A stretch of DNA of 64,000 bases from Arthrobacter burdickii (GTDB lineage: Bacteria > Actinomycetota > Actinomycetes > Actinomycetales > Micrococcaceae), in the NCBI RefSeq assembly GCF_030433645.1, contig NZ_JAROCG010000002.1:124001-188000 (forward strand). The letters run 5' to 3'. Shown one piece after another: positions 1-8,935 of this stretch. A program made the translations under genes and the position numbers. The notes below the pieces were generated by a model. It was not told the DNA's origin and ran no database searches. It worked only from the letters and a program-made list of their open reading frames with translations. Every line of letters starts with the position of its first letter. Within the stretch, counting starts at the first letter, position 1.

Positions 1-712
1 CGATGCCGGAGTACTTCGCGGCCAGGGGGTTGGCGCCCTGCAGCTGCAGCTTCAGCCCCAGCGGTGTCCTGTTCATCAGGACGGCGATGGCTGCAGCAAT
101 CAGCAGGAAGAACAGGAAGAGCGCGGGGATGCCGGCAACGGTCGTCGTCGCGAAGGACGTGAGGGCCTCGGGCGCGCCATAGAGCGTCTGCCCGTTCGTC
201 CAGACCACGGCGATGCCGTTCAGGATCTGCATGGTGCCGAGCGTGGCGAGGATCGGGGTGATCCCCACGACGCCGATGAGGAACCCGTTGAACAGCCCGG
301 CGAGAACGGCCGTCGCGAGCCCGAGCACCAGGATCAGCGGCATCATCGCGGCGGCCTGTGCTGGATTCCCGGCTGCAATCCCCGAGTAGACGGTGGTGAT
401 CGTGATGGCCGCGAAGTTCGCGATGGCGACGATCGACAGATCGATCCCGCCGGTCACCATCGCCAGCATCATCGCCACGGCCAGTATGCCGATCTCGGGC
501 GAGGCGATCGCGATGTTCTCGAGGTTGAGCGGATTCAGGAAGATCGCAGGCTTGAGCAGGGCGAAGATCGCGAAGGACAACAGGAGGAGGATCAGCATCC
601 TGGTGATGCCTTTTTCCCTCCGGATGGTCGCGAGGAACGAACCCAGGCCCTGATCGAGCTGCGCATTGAGCCGGCCCAGCGTGGGCCCGGCGTTCTTCTG
701 GTCCAGAGCCAC
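1..712 (-). CDS. Ribose-type sugar ABC transporter permease (3' end outside window)
   Basis: Inner-membrane permease of a CUT2 (ribose/xylose-type) importer. I translated the reverse strand from a GTG at 712; the frame stays open to the window edge, giving about 237 residues. A hydrophilic N-terminus of about 40 residues is followed by repeated hydrophobic helices, with the family-typical stretch MVTGGIDLSIVAIANF, as in RbsC. The GTG lies 2 bases after the TAA of the upstream permease, so the two are translationally linked. It is the last visible gene of the operon starting at 4396. The substrate cannot be read from the sequence. The alternative is another branch of the BPD_transp_2 family. 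Confidence 0.85.
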   Translation of the reverse strand, partial: MALDQKNAGPTLGRLNAQLDQGLGSFLATIRREKGITRMLILLLLSFAIFALLKPAIFLNPLNLENIAIASPEIGILAVAMMLAMVTGGIDLSIVAIANFAAITITTVYSGIAAGNPAQAAAMMPLILVLGLATAVLAGLFNGFLIGVVGITPILATLGTMQILNGIAVVWTNGQTLYGAPEALTSFATTTVAGIPALFLFFLLIAAAIAVLMNRTPLGLKLQLQGANPLAAKYSGI

Positions 713-714
713 GG

Positions 715-1758
715 TTACGCCCCCGTCTCTTCAGTGACGAATACCTTCTTGGACTGCCGCTTCGCGGAGAGGGCCTGGATCCCGACGCCGACGATCAGCA
801 GGACGCCGACGGCGGCGCGCTGCCACGCGGTAGGAATGCCGACCAGGATCAGGCTGTTGTTGATCAGTTGCACGAGCAGCACGCCGAGCACGGTTCCGAG
901 GACGGAACCCCTGCCGCCGAAGATGGAGGCGCCTCCGAGAACCACGGCGGCGATGATGTCCAGTTCCGTTCCCACCAGCGCCTGCGGATTGGCATTGCGG
1001 CCGAGGATCACATGCAGCACACCGGCGAAGGCGGCGAGGACGCCGGCCAGCACATACAGCGCCACCTGGATCCTCGTCACCGCGAACCCGGCACGGCGTG
1101 CCGCCTCGGGATCGCCGCCGATCGCATAGATCCCACGACCGAACATCGTCCGCTTGAGCACCCATGCCACCAGGACGCACAGTGCGATCACCGGAACCAC
1201 GAGCACATGCAGGAAGGCATCATTGTCGCCTGCCCGGATGGTGATGACATTGGCCGTCGATATCGCCGACATGCTTCCCGGCAGGTCCGCGATGTAGCGC
1301 GAGCCGATGTAGGCGACCAGGATTCCCCGGAAGATCCCCTGCGTCCCCAGTGTGACGATCAACGTCGAGAGCCGGAAGCGGGCGATGACGGCACCGTTCA
1401 CCAGCCCGAGTAACGCCCCTATTCCGCAGGCGATGGCGAAGACCCCGATGAGCCCGGGATCGAAACCGCCGGCCTCCGATACCTTCACGGCCGTGTACCC
1501 GGCGAAGATCGCGATGGCCGCGAAGGAGACGTCGATTCCGCCGGAGATGATGACGATCAGCACTCCGAGGGCGAACACCATGGGCACGATGGCACCGCGC
1601 AGGATCGAGAACAACGTGCCGACCGTGAAGAAGGAGGGGCTGATCAGTGCCATGCCGATGACCAGCACCAGCAGGACGAGTGCGAGCACGCCCTCGTTGT
1701 TGGCTCCGCGCAGGTCGGCTAACCGGATCTGCTTCCTTCGGGCGAGCACGTCGCTCAT
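715..1758 (-). CDS. Ribose-type sugar ABC transporter permease
   Basis: A 347-residue integral membrane protein of the BPD_transp_2 family, the usual length for RbsC. Hydrophobic helices run through most of it, with the conserved segment IISGGIDVSFAAIAIFAGY near residue 70 and a GGASIFGG motif near residue 270. Its ATG overlaps the stop of the ATPase gene by 4 bases, and it is followed at once by a second permease. The importer therefore probably uses a heterodimer of two permeases, as the AI-2 and erythritol-type systems do. The substrate is inferred only as a monosaccharide or polyol. Confidence 0.9.
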   Translation of the reverse strand: MSDVLARRKQIRLADLRGANNEGVLALVLLVLVIGMALISPSFFTVGTLFSILRGAIVPMVFALGVLIVIISGGIDVSFAAIAIFAGYTAVKVSEAGGFDPGLIGVFAIACGIGALLGLVNGAVIARFRLSTLIVTLGTQGIFRGILVAYIGSRYIADLPGSMSAISTANVITIRAGDNDAFLHVLVVPVIALCVLVAWVLKRTMFGRGIYAIGGDPEAARRAGFAVTRIQVALYVLAGVLAAFAGVLHVILGRNANPQALVGTELDIIAAVVLGGASIFGGRGSVLGTVLGVLLVQLINNSLILVGIPTAWQRAAVGVLLIVGVGIQALSAKRQSKKVFVTEETGA

Positions 1759-3272
1759 GCCGCCATCCTCTCCTCGATGGCTCCGGGCTGGATCTCCTCG
1801 CCGCCGAGTTCATCGACCACGGCGCCCTGCCGCACGACCAGGACCCGGTTGCATACCGCGACGAGCTCCGGGACGTCGTCGGAGATGACGATCACGCCCA
1901 TGCCGCTGTCGGCCTGTTCCCGCAGGACCGCGAGGATCTCCTCCTTGGAGCCGACGTCCACCCCGACGGTGGGACCGTTGAGGATCAGGATGGCCGGGTG
2001 GTTCGCCAGCCACTTCGCGAGGACGACGCGCTGGGCGTTGCCGCCGGAGAGGCTCCGGACCGGAGCTGTTACGTTCGCCGCCTTGATGCGCAGCTGGTCG
2101 AAGAGCCGTTTGATCGTCTGCGCGACCTTCCGGGTGTCGACGAACAGCTTGCCCTGCAGATGCTTGTCGACCGAGCCGGCGATGATGTTGTCCGCGATCG
2201 ACTTCTCGAGGAAGAGTCCCTGGCTGAGCCGGTCTTCGGGGACGTACCCGATGCCCGCGCGGATGGCGTCCTCGATGGAGTTCAGCCTCACCCGCTTCCC
2301 GTTCACGTGGACCGACCCGGAGTCGGCGGGCAGCACCCCGAAGAGGCTCTCGGCGATCTCACTGCGGCCGGAGCCGAGCAGCCCCGTGATCCCGAGGATC
2401 TCCCCGCGGTGCAGGGTGAAGGAGACGTTGTGGAACGCGCCCTGGAGGGTGAGTGAGTCGACGGTCAGGACGGGATCTTCCTCCAGTCGCGGGGTGGTGA
2501 CCAGCCGGGTCTCGTTGACGTCGCGTCCGGTCATGTGCCGGATGAGCGACCCCCGGTCGAAGCCGGCGGTGGGTCCTGACACGACGTTCCTGCCGCTGCG
2601 CAGGATGGTGAGGTCCTGTGAGACCTCGAGGGCCTCCTCCAGCTTGTGGCTGACGAACACGAGTGCCACGCCGCGCTGCTGCAGGGTGCGGACGACGGCG
2701 AAGAGCCTCGCGACTTCGCTGTGGGTGAGCGCCGTCGTCGGTTCGTCCATGATGATGACCCGGGCGTCGTTCACCAGGGCGCGGCAGATCGCGGTGAGCT
2801 GCTTGTCGGCCACCGAGAGGCGCTCCACGTCCTGGTCGAGGTCCAGGTGCAGCCTCAGCTCCTTCACGATGCGCTCGGCGGCCGGACGGGATTTCCGTGC
2901 GGAGAAGGTCCTGCTGCGCGCGGCGACAGCGGACGTGAGCACGATGTTCTCGGCGACGGTGAGATTGGGGAAGAGGGAGAAGTCCTGGTAGATCACCTGG
3001 ATGCCTGCCTTGATCGCCTCGGCGGGAGTCATGAAGGCATGAGCCCGGCCATCGATGAAGATCTCGCCCCCGTCGGGATGCTCGGCTCCGCTGATGATCT
3101 TGATGAGGGTTGATTTGCCGCAGCCGTTCTCACCGGCAAGGCAGTGGACGTTGCCGCTCACGAGGGAGAGGCTGACGTCCTGGAGGGCTTTCGCGCCGCC
3201 GTAGCTCTTGGAGATGTTCCTGACCTCAAGGACCGGAGGTGCGCCGTCGGGCGCGGAGGATGTGCTGGTCAT
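1755..3272 (-). CDS. Sugar ABC transporter ATP-binding protein (two-domain, RbsA type)
   Basis: A 505-residue duplicated ATPase that energises the adjacent permeases. The first domain has Walker A GENGCGKST near residue 45, the variant signature LSVADKQ, and Walker B IIMDEPT. The second domain has the degenerate P-loop GLLGSGRSE usual for this family and signature LSGGNAQRV. Its Walker B, however, reads ILILNGPTVGVDVG, where LILDEPTRGVDVG is usual, so both acidic residues are gone. The start ATG lies 77 bases after the binding-protein gene. The first site is probably the only catalytic one. Confidence 0.92.
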   Translation of the reverse strand: MTSTSSAPDGAPPVLEVRNISKSYGGAKALQDVSLSLVSGNVHCLAGENGCGKSTLIKIISGAEHPDGGEIFIDGRAHAFMTPAEAIKAGIQVIYQDFSLFPNLTVAENIVLTSAVAARSRTFSARKSRPAAERIVKELRLHLDLDQDVERLSVADKQLTAICRALVNDARVIIMDEPTTALTHSEVARLFAVVRTLQQRGVALVFVSHKLEEALEVSQDLTILRSGRNVVSGPTAGFDRGSLIRHMTGRDVNETRLVTTPRLEEDPVLTVDSLTLQGAFHNVSFTLHRGEILGITGLLGSGRSEIAESLFGVLPADSGSVHVNGKRVRLNSIEDAIRAGIGYVPEDRLSQGLFLEKSIADNIIAGSVDKHLQGKLFVDTRKVAQTIKRLFDQLRIKAANVTAPVRSLSGGNAQRVVLAKWLANHPAILILNGPTVGVDVGSKEEILAVLREQADSGMGVIVISDDVPELVAVCNRVLVVRQGAVVDELGGEEIQPGAIEERMAA

Positions 3273-3349
3273 GGGTGCGTCCTCGGTATGCAGCGGGGCG
3301 GCCGGCGCGGTGATGTCCGTGCCGACCGCTCCCGGGCTGCGCGTCGCTG

Positions 3350-4396
3350 CTAGAAGTTGTATTCGCCGACGTTGGAAGCATCGACGACGACTGCCGCATC
3401 GCCGACGACCACGTTGTCGAAGCCTTCCAGCTGCTTCAGCGAGTTGTAGCCTTCGATGCCGAGGTCGGTGCCGTCTCCGACCTCTTCACCATCGGCGAGG
3501 AGCTGGGCGATCTTCAGCTGCGCTTCACCGGCCAGGGCGGGATCCCAGAAGAAGATCTTGTCGATGGATCCGTCGTCGAGGTACTTGCTGGCCACCGACG
3601 GGATGCTGGTGCCCATGACGCAGACGTCGTCCTGCTTGCCTGCTTCCTGGACGGCGCGGGCGATGCCGGCCACGTCCGTACCTGCGGACCCCTGGAAGCC
3701 CTTGATGTCGGGGTGCTTCGCGAGGACTTCCTTGGCCCGGTCGTAGGCGACGTTCTCGTCTTCCTTGCTCTCGATCGGATCCTCGACGCGGGTCAGGTCG
3801 GGGTATTCGGCTTTCTGCTGATCGAGGGCTCCGCTCACCCAGTCCATGTGGGTCTTCGCGGTGAGGCCACCGACGAAGGAGACGTACTCGCCCTTCCCTC
3901 CCATGCATTCGGCGAGGTTGTCCATGATCTGCGCGCCGTAGGCCTTGTTGTCGAACGCCTCGATGTCCATGTCCGCATTCTTGATGCCGCTGGCCTCGTG
4001 GGTGACGACGACGATTCCTTGGTCCCGTGCCTGGGTGAGCACGTTCTCGAGTCCCTCCGGCGAGTTCGGTACCACCGTGATCGCTGTCGGCGCCTGGGGG
4101 ATGAGGTCCTGGATGATCTGGATCTGCTTCTCCGGGCTGGCGTCATCCGCGCCTTCCTGGCGGGCATCGATACCCGTGGTCTCGGCGAAGTTGTTGACGC
4201 CTTCCTCCATGCGGTCGAACCAGCCGACACCGCTGATCTTGACGACGGTCACCATCGTCATGTCCTCGGGAGCGGCGCTTGCGCCTCCCTCGCTCTTTTC
4301 TGCGGTACCCCCGCCGCCGCCTGTTGTTCCGCACGATGCGAGGAGCATCGCGACGGCGCCCACGGACAGGATTCGGGCAGACTTGCTGTGCTTCAT
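3350..4396 (-). CDS. Sugar ABC transporter substrate-binding lipoprotein
   Basis: A 348-residue periplasmic-binding-protein-like lipoprotein (Peripla_BP_4) that captures sugar outside the membrane for the downstream importer. The chosen ATG is preceded by AAGGGAG at good spacing and starts a signal peptide with lipobox LASC, lipidated Cys at residue 22. A longer frame upstream would bury this signal and is rejected. A Gly-rich linker follows the Cys. The mature part has the expected pattern, with a hydrophobic strand after the linker, QIIQDLIPQAPTAITVVPNS, and a GFQGSAGTDVAGIARA segment. It is the first gene of the leftward operon. Confidence 0.92.
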   Translation of the reverse strand: MKHSKSARILSVGAVAMLLASCGTTGGGGGTAEKSEGGASAAPEDMTMVTVVKISGVGWFDRMEEGVNNFAETTGIDARQEGADDASPEKQIQIIQDLIPQAPTAITVVPNSPEGLENVLTQARDQGIVVVTHEASGIKNADMDIEAFDNKAYGAQIMDNLAECMGGKGEYVSFVGGLTAKTHMDWVSGALDQQKAEYPDLTRVEDPIESKEDENVAYDRAKEVLAKHPDIKGFQGSAGTDVAGIARAVQEAGKQDDVCVMGTSIPSVASKYLDDGSIDKIFFWDPALAGEAQLKIAQLLADGEEVGDGTDLGIEGYNSLKQLEGFDNVVVGDAAVVVDASNVGEYNF

Positions 4397-4470
4397 GTTC
4401 ACTCCCTTGTGAAAATGCGGTGCAGCGACCCGCTGCATCAGAGCAGTTCGAGGATGCTGGATGGAGTTGA

Positions 4471-4500
4471 ACTCTAGGGTCGCGTCTGCGGGAGTGTCAA
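4471..4500 (-). promoter_or_regulatory. Promoter of the leftward sugar importer operon
   Basis: On the reverse strand a perfect -35 TTGACA (4500-4495) is followed after 18 bases by TAGAGT (4476-4471). The ATG of the binding-protein gene lies about 75 bases further on. The boxes are seen directly; promoter activity is inferred. Confidence 0.6.
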
Positions 4501-4514
4501 CGAATTTGCCTATG

Positions 4515-4574
4515 TTCTGCGCGGGTCTCTTCACGACTCGCGCAGTTCTGCGCGATGTCGCGCAAACTGCGCAG
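4515..4574. promoter_or_regulatory. Candidate DeoR operator cluster in the divergent region
   Basis: TTCTGCGCG occurs at 4515-4523 and again at 4546-4554, 31 bases apart, close to three helical turns. The second copy lies inside a perfect 7-bp inverted repeat, TGCGCGA-TG-TCGCGCA (4549-4564). That repeat is nested in a wider one, GCGCAGTT (4540-4547) with AACTGCGC (4565-4572). It sits between the importer promoter and the DeoR gene, so autoregulation and operon control by DeoR are likely. Confidence 0.55.
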
Positions 4575-4615
4575 TACTATGGGCGAATCGGAGTGCCATC
4601 GACGTCAGGACCCCT

Positions 4616-5371
4616 ATGTCGCGCCAAGCGGAGATCATCGAGATCCTTCAGGATGAGGGTTTCCAGTCGGTCGTCGAGTTGGCGCGTCGGCTGGGGGTCA
4701 ATCCCTCCACCATCCGGCGTGAGTTCGAGAAGCTGGAGCAGCTGGAACTGATCCAGCGGACGCACGGCGGTGCCTACCCAGTCAAGCAGACCGACACCCC
4801 GTCGCTGATCAAGGAGTCCCTCCACCACAGGGAGAAGGAAGCCATCGGCCGGGCGATGGCGGACAAGGTCCTGGACGGCCAGACGATCCTCCTCGACAGC
4901 GGGTCGACGACCCTCGAGGTGGCGAAGCACCTCGACAACTCGCGGTTGACGGTCGTCACGAACGACCTGCGGATCGGTCTGGAGATCGCGAATCGGCAGT
5001 GCGCACATCTGGTCCTGATCGGGGGCGAGCTGCTGCCCAATGTGTACACGCTGTGGGGTCCCTCGTCGGTACAGCAGATCGAGCAGCTGCGCGTGGATGT
5101 GGCCATCTTCGGCGCGGACACGGTGGACGAGCAGGGGATCTTCAACACGAGCAGCTACGAGCTGGAGCTGAAGCGCACCATGCGGTCCATCGCGAAGGAA
5201 GCCTTCTTCGTCGCCGACAGCTCGAAGTTCGGCAGGGAAGCCCTCTTCAAGGTGTTCGGCCTGGACCAGTTCACGGCCGGCATCACCGATGACCTGTTGG
5301 ACCCCATCCGGGCGTCCCACTTCCCCGTCCCGATCATCAGCGTCAGCCCGCAGAGACTGGCGAAGAAATAA
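4616..5371 (+). CDS. DeoR/GlpR-family transcriptional regulator
   Basis: A 251-residue repressor-type protein. Residues about 5-55 form the winged DeoR helix-turn-helix (VELARRLGVNPSTIRREFEKL, ending in RTHGGAY). The rest is the DeoRC sensor fold with the family motifs GSTTLEVAKHL and GADTVDEQGIFN, which bind phosphorylated sugars in characterised relatives. It is divergent from the importer operon, with repeated TTCTGCGCG sites between them, so it probably represses that operon until a sugar phosphate accumulates. The ribosome-binding site before the ATG is weak (AGGA). Confidence 0.92.
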   Translation: MSRQAEIIEILQDEGFQSVVELARRLGVNPSTIRREFEKLEQLELIQRTHGGAYPVKQTDTPSLIKESLHHREKEAIGRAMADKVLDGQTILLDSGSTTLEVAKHLDNSRLTVVTNDLRIGLEIANRQCAHLVLIGGELLPNVYTLWGPSSVQQIEQLRVDVAIFGADTVDEQGIFNTSSYELELKRTMRSIAKEAFFVADSSKFGREALFKVFGLDQFTAGITDDLLDPIRASHFPVPIISVSPQRLAKK

Positions 5372-5381
5372 CGGCTCTCCG

Positions 5382-5407
5382 CTGAGCCTCGGCCTGCTGG
5401 AGCTCAG
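5382..5407. terminator. Weak hairpin between convergent genes
   Basis: CTGAGC (5382-5387) pairs perfectly with GCTCAG (5402-5407) around a 14-base, GC-rich loop. It lies just after the DeoR stop and overlaps the stop of the convergent acetyltransferase. There is no T-tract, so it is only a possible shared terminator. Confidence 0.3.
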
Positions 5408-5958
5408 GCGACGCTGTCCGCGCCGGCAGGCAGCGTCTGCTCCAGGATGAAATCGTCCTCGAAGCGGTTCCCGAGTCGGAACCGCTTGGTGCCCACCGTG
5501 CGGAAGCCACTCTTCGTGTAGAAGCGGATGGCGCGGGCGTTCTCCTGGTTCACGCCGAGCCAGATGCCCGGCAGCCCGGACGCGGCCGCGCGTTCCAGGG
5601 TCGCCGTCATCAGGGCGGCGGCGGACCCGCGGCCGTGATGGCCCGGATGCACGTAGAACTTGCTGAGCTCCACGGCCGGTGAGGCGGTCAGTGCCGCCAG
5701 GACGTCCGGATCCGACGGCTGGTCCAGCATGATCATGCTGTACCCGGCGATCTCGTCGCCGGCTCGGATGCACAGGATCGTGTGCCCGGGGGCCGCGATG
5801 TTCGCGGCGAACCGCTCCGCGGAGAGCTGCGTCTGGATGTGCCGGCGGATGTCGTCCGGGTCCGCATCGGGTGGGCAGGCCAGCGGGAAGGCGACGGCGG
5901 CGCACGCGGCGAGGGCGGCGGCGTCGTCGGGCGTCGCCGTCGAGATGTCGATGGTCAT
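5404..5958 (-). CDS. GNAT-family N-acetyltransferase
   Basis: A 184-residue cytoplasmic acetyl-CoA-dependent acetyltransferase. The central strand and acetyl-CoA loop read KFYVHPGHHGRGSAAALM, with HHGRGSAA filling the R/QxxGxG/A pyrophosphate-binding motif. The later IWLGVNQENARAIRFYTKSGF is the typical motif B ending. The acceptor substrate cannot be predicted. It is convergent with the DeoR gene and has its own short upstream gap, so it is probably monocistronic. Confidence 0.88.
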   Translation of the reverse strand: MTIDISTATPDDAAALAACAAVAFPLACPPDADPDDIRRHIQTQLSAERFAANIAAPGHTILCIRAGDEIAGYSMIMLDQPSDPDVLAALTASPAVELSKFYVHPGHHGRGSAAALMTATLERAAASGLPGIWLGVNQENARAIRFYTKSGFRTVGTKRFRLGNRFEDDFILEQTLPAGADSVA

Positions 5959-5984
5959 GCTCCCAATCTAGGACGAAGCGGGAG

Positions 5985-7787
5985 TTACCCGAACACGGGC
6001 ACGCCGTCGCGGGTCAGCTTCCAGCTCTCCTCGAAGAAGGTCGAGGGGTCGATCGTGCCCTCGGCGATCAGGTAGTCGATCAGCAGCTGGCGGATCTCCG
6101 TGGTCTGGTTCACCAGCACCGGAGCCGAGGCGATGTGCGGGAAGTTCCCGCCGCCCGACTGCCGGTAGTTGTTGGTCGCCACGGCGAAGCGCTGGGCGGG
6201 GTCGATCGGCGCACCGTTGTAGCTCAGGTCGGTGATGCGCTCACCGACGGGCTTGCTGATGTCGATGTCGTAGGAGACGCCGGACATCATGTCGTAGTTG
6301 TAGTCGGGCGTTCCCGCGGCATTGGTCAGCGTCGCAGGGTCCACCGGAGCGCCGGGACCGGTCTGGTTGAAGTACTTCGCCGAGTACTCGAGGTAGTCCT
6401 TCACCTGGGCGCCGGTCATCTCCACGCCGAACAGCGTGTTCGGGAAGACGTACAGCCCGGCCATGTCACGGATGGTCACGGGACCTTCGGGGATGACGGC
6501 CGCCCGGTTGAAGGGCGCCACGATGGACAGGACGGGCAGGTCGGCGTTCGGCGTCCCCTCCAGTGCCTTGTCGACGGCGCCGGCCTGCACCTCGTTGACG
6601 AAGTCCATGACGGCGGTGTCACGGATCCGCGCATCGGCGGCGGACATGGTCTCCGTCGCGGTGCCGATGGGGGTGTTCACGTAGTCGATGACGCGCTGGT
6701 GCTGCTCGGCGATGATCGACGAGACCTTCGGATCGGCGGGCACGGTGTTGGCGTTCAGCAGTTCCGACGACGCCGACGTGACGTCCCACTGTCCGCGCAC
6801 CTTCGTGAGCTCGAAGTCCATCACGGACAGGCGCATGCCCCAGTTCTTCGGTTCGGTCAGCAGCACCTGGTCGCCGGTCTGCTTGTTCGTGACGAAACGC
6901 TCCGGGATCTCCTGGTGCGCATGCCCCACGAGGATCGCGTCGATGCCGGGTACCTGCTCGGCGAGCTGCGTCGACGCGTTCTCGAGGGGCAGGTCGCCGC
7001 CGTAGGACGAGGTGCCCGAGGTGCCCGAGTGCGAGCTGACGACGACGACGTCCGCGCCGGCGGCCTTCATCTCGGGAACGTACTTCGCGGCCTGCTCGAC
7101 GATCCCGGGGAAGCGGAGCTTGCCCTCGACGTTGTTCTTGTCCCAGATGGCGATGCCCGGGTTGGTCAGGCCGAGGATGCCGACCCGGATGGGCTTCTGT
7201 CCCGCGAGCTTGACCGTCTTGATGACGTAGGGCGTGAAGGCCTCCGCCCCGGTGGCCGAGTCCACGACGTTCGCGCCGAGGAGCGGGAAGTCGAGCTGGT
7301 CCTCGTACTTGCGCAGGAGCGGCAGCCCGTAGTTGAACTCGTGGTTGCCCAGCGCCGCGGCGTCGTAGTCCATGGCGTTCATGGCGGCGGCCATCGGGTG
7401 GGTCTCGCCGCTCTCCGTGACCGGCTCGACCGTGGCGAAGTAGTCCGTCAGCGAGGTGCCCTGGATGGTGTCCCCTGCGTCGATGAGGAGCGTGGACTCC
7501 TTCCCGCGGTCGGCGCGGACCTGGTTGATGAGGCCCGAGACCTTGGCGAGCCCGACGTCGTTGTGGGCGGCGTCGTCGTACTCCGCATTGGTGAAGTAGT
7601 CCCAGTTCTCGATGTAGCCGTGGAGATCGCTGGTCCCCAGGACGGTGATGGTGGCCGTCCGGTCCTCGGGACCCTTGCTTCCGCCGGGTGCGGCGGTTGC
7701 TGCGGGCGCGAGTGCGAGTGCTGCGACGCAGCTGACGGCGACTGCCGCGATGGCGCGGCGGTGCCCCCTGATGAAACTTTCTGACAC
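5985..7787 (-). CDS. Secreted 5'-nucleotidase / cyclic nucleotide phosphodiesterase family protein
   Basis: A 600-residue exported metallophosphoesterase that would release phosphate and nucleosides from extracellular nucleotides. It starts at GTG with CAGGAGC upstream. A signal peptide (cleavage near residue 33, after TAA) is followed by the metallophosphatase core: GTSDLHG, LLIDAGDTIQGT, GNHEFNYG, VVVSSHSG and VGHAHQE supply the dinuclear metal ligands. The C-terminal half, about 370-560, matches the 5_nucleotid_C domain (NNYRQSGGGNFP). No LPXTG or cell-wall anchor is visible, so it is probably freely secreted. The exact nucleotide preference is unknown. Confidence 0.92.
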   Translation of the reverse strand: MSESFIRGHRRAIAAVAVSCVAALALAPAATAAPGGSKGPEDRTATITVLGTSDLHGYIENWDYFTNAEYDDAAHNDVGLAKVSGLINQVRADRGKESTLLIDAGDTIQGTSLTDYFATVEPVTESGETHPMAAAMNAMDYDAAALGNHEFNYGLPLLRKYEDQLDFPLLGANVVDSATGAEAFTPYVIKTVKLAGQKPIRVGILGLTNPGIAIWDKNNVEGKLRFPGIVEQAAKYVPEMKAAGADVVVVSSHSGTSGTSSYGGDLPLENASTQLAEQVPGIDAILVGHAHQEIPERFVTNKQTGDQVLLTEPKNWGMRLSVMDFELTKVRGQWDVTSASSELLNANTVPADPKVSSIIAEQHQRVIDYVNTPIGTATETMSAADARIRDTAVMDFVNEVQAGAVDKALEGTPNADLPVLSIVAPFNRAAVIPEGPVTIRDMAGLYVFPNTLFGVEMTGAQVKDYLEYSAKYFNQTGPGAPVDPATLTNAAGTPDYNYDMMSGVSYDIDISKPVGERITDLSYNGAPIDPAQRFAVATNNYRQSGGGNFPHIASAPVLVNQTTEIRQLLIDYLIAEGTIDPSTFFEESWKLTRDGVPVFG

Positions 7788-7945
7788 GTGGAATCAGCTC
7801 CTGTTGTGGTGCGGTGGCGCCAGCTTATCCGTGACCGGTGACACACTGGGAACGGTGGGCTTATTCCCGGATGAACGGGGAGGTCCGCCGTTCGCCACGC
7901 GTCCATCCGGGCATTCCGTCCGGATCCAGGTCAGGGAGGACCATC

Positions 7946-8935
7946 ATGACAGCGGAGTCGGAGCACCAGGACGCGTATCGCGAGGACTTCCTCGGTCCCG
8001 GCTACGACGTGCGGACGCTGCCGCTGCGGCCCGACGACGAGGGCCAGGTCGTCGCGACGCTGGTCCGCTCTGCCGTCCCGGGCGGCTCACGCCGGGCCGT
8101 GCTCTATGTCCACGGCTTCGTGGACTACTTCTTCCAGACCAATCTCGCCGAGGCATGGCGCGAGGCGGGGTTCGACTTCTACGCCCTGGACCTGCGGAAG
8201 TACGGGCGCTCCATCGGGGAACACCAGACACCCAACTACGTCACCTCGCTCGAGGACTACGACGAGGAACTCGACGAGGCCGCGCGGATCATCCGCGAGG
8301 ACGAGGGCCACGAGGTCCTCGTGGTCATGGGTCACTCGACCGGTGGCCTGATCACCTCCCTCTGGGCACACCGGCGGCGCGGCCTCGGCATCGTGGACGC
8401 GCTCGTCCTCAACAGCCCCTGGTTCGACCTCAACGCCAGCCTGTTCCAGCGCACCGTGGGCACGGTGGCGGTCCACCGGATCGGGACGCTCAAGCCTCGC
8501 ACCGTCGTCGGGAAGCTCGGGACCTCCTACGGCCGCTACCTGCACCGGGAGACCGGCGGGGACTGGGACTACAACCTGGCGTGGAAGCCGCACGGAGGAT
8601 TCCCCGTCGTCGCGGGCTGGCTGCGGACCGTCCGGGCCGGCCATGCGCTCCTCAACCGTGGGCTCGCCATCGACTGCCCCGTGTTCGTCGCGTGTTCGGA
8701 CGCCACCTCGAATCCCGTGCGGGAGCCGGAGCGGATCTCGTCGACGGATGTGGTCCTCAACGTGGACCACATCGCAGGACGGGCCCCCCGGCTCGGCCGG
8801 CACGTCACCCTGGTGCGCATCGAAGGGGGCATCCATGACCTCGCCCTCTCGCCGGAGCCGGCCCGGTCCAGGTTCTTCGACGAACTCGCGCGCTGGCGGG
8901 CGGCCTACGTGCCGGAGGTCCGCGCGACGTCGTAG
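7946..8935 (+). CDS. Alpha/beta hydrolase (lysophospholipase / serine aminopeptidase S33-like)
   Basis: A 329-residue cytoplasmic hydrolase. The ATG at 7946 follows GGAGGA at 5 bases, which decides it over an in-frame start 108 bases upstream. The oxyanion region is VLYVHGFVDYFF, the nucleophile elbow is VMGHSTGG (GxSxG), and the C-terminal IEGGIHDLALS supplies the likely catalytic His. The acidic residue is probably in FVACSDATS. The substrate is unknown. Its last 31 bases overlap the 3' end of the convergent reductase gene. Confidence 0.88.
   Translation: MTAESEHQDAYREDFLGPGYDVRTLPLRPDDEGQVVATLVRSAVPGGSRRAVLYVHGFVDYFFQTNLAEAWREAGFDFYALDLRKYGRSIGEHQTPNYVTSLEDYDEELDEAARIIREDEGHEVLVVMGHSTGGLITSLWAHRRRGLGIVDALVLNSPWFDLNASLFQRTVGTVAVHRIGTLKPRTVVGKLGTSYGRYLHRETGGDWDYNLAWKPHGGFPVVAGWLRTVRAGHALLNRGLAIDCPVFVACSDATSNPVREPERISSTDVVLNVDHIAGRAPRLGRHVTLVRIEGGIHDLALSPEPARSRFFDELARWRAAYVPEVRATS

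Noticed and set aside
5871-7784. Open frame of 637 codons antisense to the 5'-nucleotidase
   Set aside because: Same shadow effect; no ribosome site or recognisable motif, and the nucleotidase on the other strand is unambiguous.
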